Of a stretch of DNA of 64,000 nucleotides, positions 60,139 to 64,000 are shown in pieces (the first letter of the stretch is position 1; the number at the start of each line of letters is the position of its first letter). Location: assembly GCA_963736235.1 (NCBI GenBank), contig CAVTOR010000012.1, positions 62,001 through 126,000 of the forward strand, written 5' to 3'. The notes beneath the pieces were generated by a model. It was not told the DNA's origin and searched no databases. It worked only from the letters and a program-made list of their open reading frames with translations. The translations under genes and the position numbers were made by a program. The DNA comes from CAVORB01 sp963736235 (GTDB lineage: Bacteria; Pseudomonadota; Gammaproteobacteria; Chromatiales; Chromatiaceae).

Positions 60139-60154
60139 CTGTGAAAGGGTTCAC
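60139..60154. promoter_or_regulatory. CRP-like palindrome 3
   Basis: TGTGA-AAGGGT-TCACA, a perfect consensus match, about 90 bp upstream of the minus-strand hypothetical gene ending at 59720. No clear -10 was found at a canonical distance. Confidence 0.45.
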
Positions 60155-60451
60155 AAAACAGCCCAACGGGAAGCCGCGGCGCCGGCTGGAAGGCAGTAAC
60201 CGGACGCGAGCAACCAAGCTAAGGCACGTGCTCAAGCCGTTCGTCACGGCGGGTAGCGATGGAAAAACGACTACCAGGCCAGTCAGGATGCGTGGGGCGA
60301 CAGCTCGACGAAACCATGGCAGACGCCCTCCCCTAGCGTCGCGCGGGCCTCACAACCCTTTCAGATTCGGCGCTCACAGTCTCTGCGCTTCGTTTACGGC
60401 CCGTGGTGATCAATGTCCAGCGTTGTGCGTTGCTCCAGCACGATGAAAGCC

Positions 60452-60467
60452 TGTGACCGCGCTCACG
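60452..60467 (+). promoter_or_regulatory. CRP-like palindrome 4
   Basis: TGTGA-CCGCGC-TCACG (9 of 10 defined bases), centred at 60459.5. TACACT at 60490-60495 is a fair -10 at the class II distance, so it may activate the gene starting at 60602. The rest of 60053-60601 shows no supported gene. Confidence 0.48.
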
Positions 60468-60601
60468 ATAGAACCACAGCACACCTCTGTACACTGACCC
60501 CAAGGAATACGCCGGTAGGGGTGCGGCGGCGGTTCCCGGCGCAGGTTTCACGGCGCATCCGCGCGGTTCGCCTGCAGCGACAGCACGAAGAGGAGATCTC
60601 G

Positions 60602-61006
60602 ATGATCGACCATCTGGGCATCGCCAACCATATTGCGCAGCTCGGCGTGTATATCTCGGGTGCCGAGGAGCCTTGCAGCAGGGCCTTGGTCTACAGTGTC
60701 GGACGACACCAGCGAGGTTGGGCCGAGCTCGCGATGCGCGTCGGGTCATGGCAGGATCGGGAGTTGGCCAGTGGCGTTCTCCTGTTGCTGGCCTACGAAC
60801 CGGTGCGAGCTGGCGACCGCGTGGAGTTCTGGCCGGGCGGACCGTCATGGACTGCGATGGATCTGCGAGAAGAGCCGGAAGAGGCGCGCCCGTGCCTCGA
60901 CGACGCCCACCTGTACTATGGACACGACGTCGAAGTCTTGCTCCTGGTGTCCGAGATCGAGATGGCCCAGAAGGAGCTTCGCGAGAACAACCATTGGATC
61001 ATGTAG
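60602..61006 (+). CDS. Hypothetical protein
   Basis: A 134-residue acidic protein: MIDHLGIANHIAQLGVYISG, then RVGSWQDRELASGVLLLLAY and YYGHDVEVLLLVSEIEMAQK. No signal peptide or family recognised. ATG 60602 follows GAGGAGATCTC. A possible CRP-type promoter lies 110-150 bp upstream. Confidence 0.6.
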   Translation: MIDHLGIANHIAQLGVYISGAEEPCSRALVYSVGRHQRGWAELAMRVGSWQDRELASGVLLLLAYEPVRAGDRVEFWPGGPSWTAMDLREEPEEARPCLDDAHLYYGHDVEVLLLVSEIEMAQKELRENNHWIM

Positions 61007-61182
61007 CAGGCGGCCGCACGGACACACCTGACGCTGACCCCGCCGAGCTTGCGGGAACCAAGCGCTTCCTCAAGTCAACGGAGGTGCCGTGGCGACCAGC
61101 GCGAGACGGCGGAAAAGGACGAACCTTACCTCCACTCCTCGACAAGCCTGGCGGAAGAAAAGAAAGAGGACGGGGAGTTGAG

Positions 61183-61259
61183 TGGTGGCTACGGGTAGAT
61201 TCGAACTACCGACATCAGCATTATGAGTGCTGCGCTCTAACCAACTGAGCTACGTAGCC
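61183..61259 (-). tRNA. tRNA-Met (anticodon CAT, elongator type)
   Basis: Minus strand: 77 nt from GGCTACGTAGCTCAGTTGGT to the encoded CCA. The acceptor stem GGCTACG pairs with CGTAGCC; the anticodon loop CTCATAA has CAT at 61225-61223; the T-arm holds GTTCGAATC. The 5' G1-C72 pair and stem sequence fit elongator Met; a CAT anticodon modified to lysidine (Ile2) cannot be excluded from sequence alone. Confidence 0.93.
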
Positions 61260-61309
61260 GGAAGAGCGCGGATAGTAACGACGCGGCGCCTGTCAAGCGT
61301 CAATCGCCT

Positions 61310-62402
<1,093 letters not shown>

Positions 62403-62542
62403 GATGATCGCGAGTGCCGGAAAAAGCGGGAAGGATACAGGAACCCGGGCGCAACCGCGGCCATGCGGCAGCGCTGGTCGCGATGGAAGTCGAAGCCCGA
62501 CCTTCCGGTAACGATCTGCATCTGCCGGTCCGCTGTCGGAAA

Positions 62543-64000
62543 TCAGGTCTCCCCTGGACCTCGGTTGTAGACATCATCGAAGCGCACGATATCGTCTTCG
62601 CCAAGGTAGCTGCCGGACTGGACCTCGATGATCTCCAGCGGGATGGTACCGGGATTCTCGAGCCGATGAGTGGCACCCACCGGGATATAGGTGGACTGGT
62701 TCTCCGTGAGCAGCTTCACCTCGTCGCCCGCAGGTCACCCGCGCCGTGCCCGAAACGACGACCCAGTGCTCGGCCCGGTGATGGTGCATCTGCAGCGACA
62801 GGGACTCGCCCGGCCTCACCGTGAGCCGCTTGACCTGGTAGCGGTCGCCGCTGACCGATGGACTCGAAGCTACCCCAGGGCCGATGCACCCGCTGGTGAT
62901 GCCGGAGCTCGATGCGCTGCTCGCGCTGCAGAAACTGGGTGACCGCCTTGACGTCCTGGGCCCTGTCCTTCTGCGGTCACCAGCACCGCGTCCGGCGTCT
63001 CCACGACGATCAGGTCGTCGACGCCCACCGCGGCCACCATGCGGCTTTGGGCCACCAGCAGGTTGTTGCGCGCATCGTGGACGAAGGCATCTCCGTCGAG
63101 CACGTTGCCCATCTCGTCCCGGTCGCTCACCTCCCACAGGGCCGACCAGGCGCCCACGTCGGACCAACCGACGTCGAGCGGCAGCACCAGAGCCGGCGTG
63201 TCCTCCCGCGCCGCATCGCGCGATAGCCGCTCCATTACCGCGTAATCAATGGAATCGCCGGGGCAGGCGCGAAACGCCTCGCCATCGAGCCGCAAGAAGT
63301 CGCCATCGGCCACGCCCAGGGTGAAGGACCTCTCGCTCGCCTCGGCGATATCCGGACGGAAACGCGCGATGAGTCGCAGCCAGACCGAGGCCCTCATCAT
63401 GAAGATGCCGCTGTTCCAGAAGTAGTCCCCGGCCTCGAGATAATGCCGAGCGGTAACCTCGTCCGGCTTCTCGACGAAGGCGCTGAGCACAAAGGCCTTG
63501 CCAGCGATCCCGGCAGACGGGAAAGGCTCGCCCCGACGGATATAGCCGTAGCCGGTCTCGGGCTTGTCGGGCATGATTCCGAAGGTGACCACGGCCCCGC
63601 CGCCAGCGAGCTGAAAGCCATCCGCAACCGCCTGGCGGAAGCCCCGCTCATCGCGGATGGTGTGGTCCGCCGGCATGACCAGCAGCACGGGGTCACGCTC
63701 ACCCCGTCTTGCCGCCAGCGCCGCCACGGTCAACGCGGGAGCGGTATTGCGACCCACCGGCTCCAATAGGATCGCTGGCAGGACTGCGCGCGATCAGCCG
63801 GAACTGCTCCGCCACCAGGAACCTGTGCGCATCGTTGCACACGACGATGGGGTCGAGGACGCCGATCGCCTGACGCGGGTGCTCCTCGTCCAGCCCGTCC
63901 AGGCGTCTCACCGTCTCCTGGAGCATGGTCCGCTCGCTGGTGAGCGGCAAAAACTGCTTGGGGTAGGCCTCCCGGGAGAGCGGCCAGAGGCGCGTTCCCG
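62543..64000 (-). CDS. manC: ManC/AlgA-type mannose-1-P guanylyltransferase/mannose-6-P isomerase, partial and frameshifted
   Basis: Bifunctional enzyme making GDP-mannose for exopolysaccharide or LPS. From the window edge the minus strand reads WPLSREAYPKQF, the end of the nucleotidyltransferase motif, then EPVGRNTAPALTVAAL, PADHTIRD, PETGYGYI, FVEKPDEVTA, YFWNSGIFMM and DVGWSDVGAWSALWE. The C-terminal cupin isomerase follows (RPWGSFES; LSLQMHHHRAEHWVVVSGTA; THRLENPGTIPLEIIEVQSG). At least three shifts are present (near 63770, 62975 and 62735). The start codon is beyond the window. Gene name among manC/algA/cpsB cannot be fixed. Confidence 0.9.

Noticed and set aside
60003..60446. Plus-strand open frame of 147 codons
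   Set aside because: Basic, low-complexity translation, no ribosome site, overlaps a more protein-like minus-strand frame and two CRP-like sites.

Overview
The window is GC-rich, densely coded proteobacterial DNA. A complete ccmABCDEFGHI operon, a di-haem cytochrome c, class Ia ribonucleotide reductase, a DsrC-like protein beside a CysB-type regulator, EttA, SrkA and MepA together suggest a gammaproteobacterium, perhaps a Chromatiales/Ectothiorhodospiraceae-type sulfur oxidiser. The order-level guess is an inference; no rRNA gene is present to settle it.

Layout. 1-3.7 kb: murein endopeptidase MepA followed by two exported proteins that may also have papain/NlpC-like folds. 3.7-7.8 kb: pseudo-receiver, 2OG-Fe(II) oxygenase, SrkA kinase, a DUF465 protein, a small lipoprotein and a DUF454 membrane protein. 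8.0-15.1 kb: cytochrome c maturation operon ccmA to ccmI, nearly every junction overlapping. 15.2-20.3 kb (minus): RND efflux pump whose reading frame resumes after one TAG into a duplicated segment and a Lys/Ala-rich tail, coupled to a pentapeptide-repeat protein. 20.9-27.5 kb: YbhB-like protein, Kef-type antiporter, EF-G-like GTPase, and a DsrC-like protein without either redox cysteine divergent from a CysB-family regulator. 27.7-32.0 kb: glgB and glgA. 32.3-39.3 kb: a MITE-like inverted-repeat element and a complete Wadjet (JetABCD) anti-plasmid system. 39.5-49 kb: GH13 enzyme, class II aldolase, mobB, ettA, GGDEF/EAL protein with a coupled AAA protein, di-haem cytochrome c, CBS-domain protein. 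49.3-57.9 kb: nrdA and nrdB, separated by about 3.8 kb holding an atypical small gene, a REP-associated tyrosine transposase with REPs and 260-bp repeats, and three small genes; then a glutaredoxin. 58-61 kb: poorly characterised genes and a structured non-coding stretch with four CRP-like palindromes and two terminators. 61.2-64 kb: tRNA-Met(CAT), ychF, and manC running off the window.

Functional links. The ccm operon can supply the haem ligation needed by the di-haem cytochrome at 47.4 kb. Glutaredoxin beside nrdAB fits an electron donor for ribonucleotide reductase. The nrdA promoter carries an NrdR box pair and a cluster of DnaA boxes. glgB, glgA and the GH13 enzyme form a glycogen cluster that Wadjet and the MITE appear to split.

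Data quality. At least 12 conserved genes (pentapeptide gene, RND gene, EF-G-like, glgB, glgA, jetA, jetB, jetC, mobB, nrdA, ychF, manC) carry single-base frameshifts, mostly +1, clustered in patches, while long stretches between have none. Correcting them restores family-typical lengths. They look like consensus errors rather than real decay, so these genes are given as whole CDSs with their shifts described.
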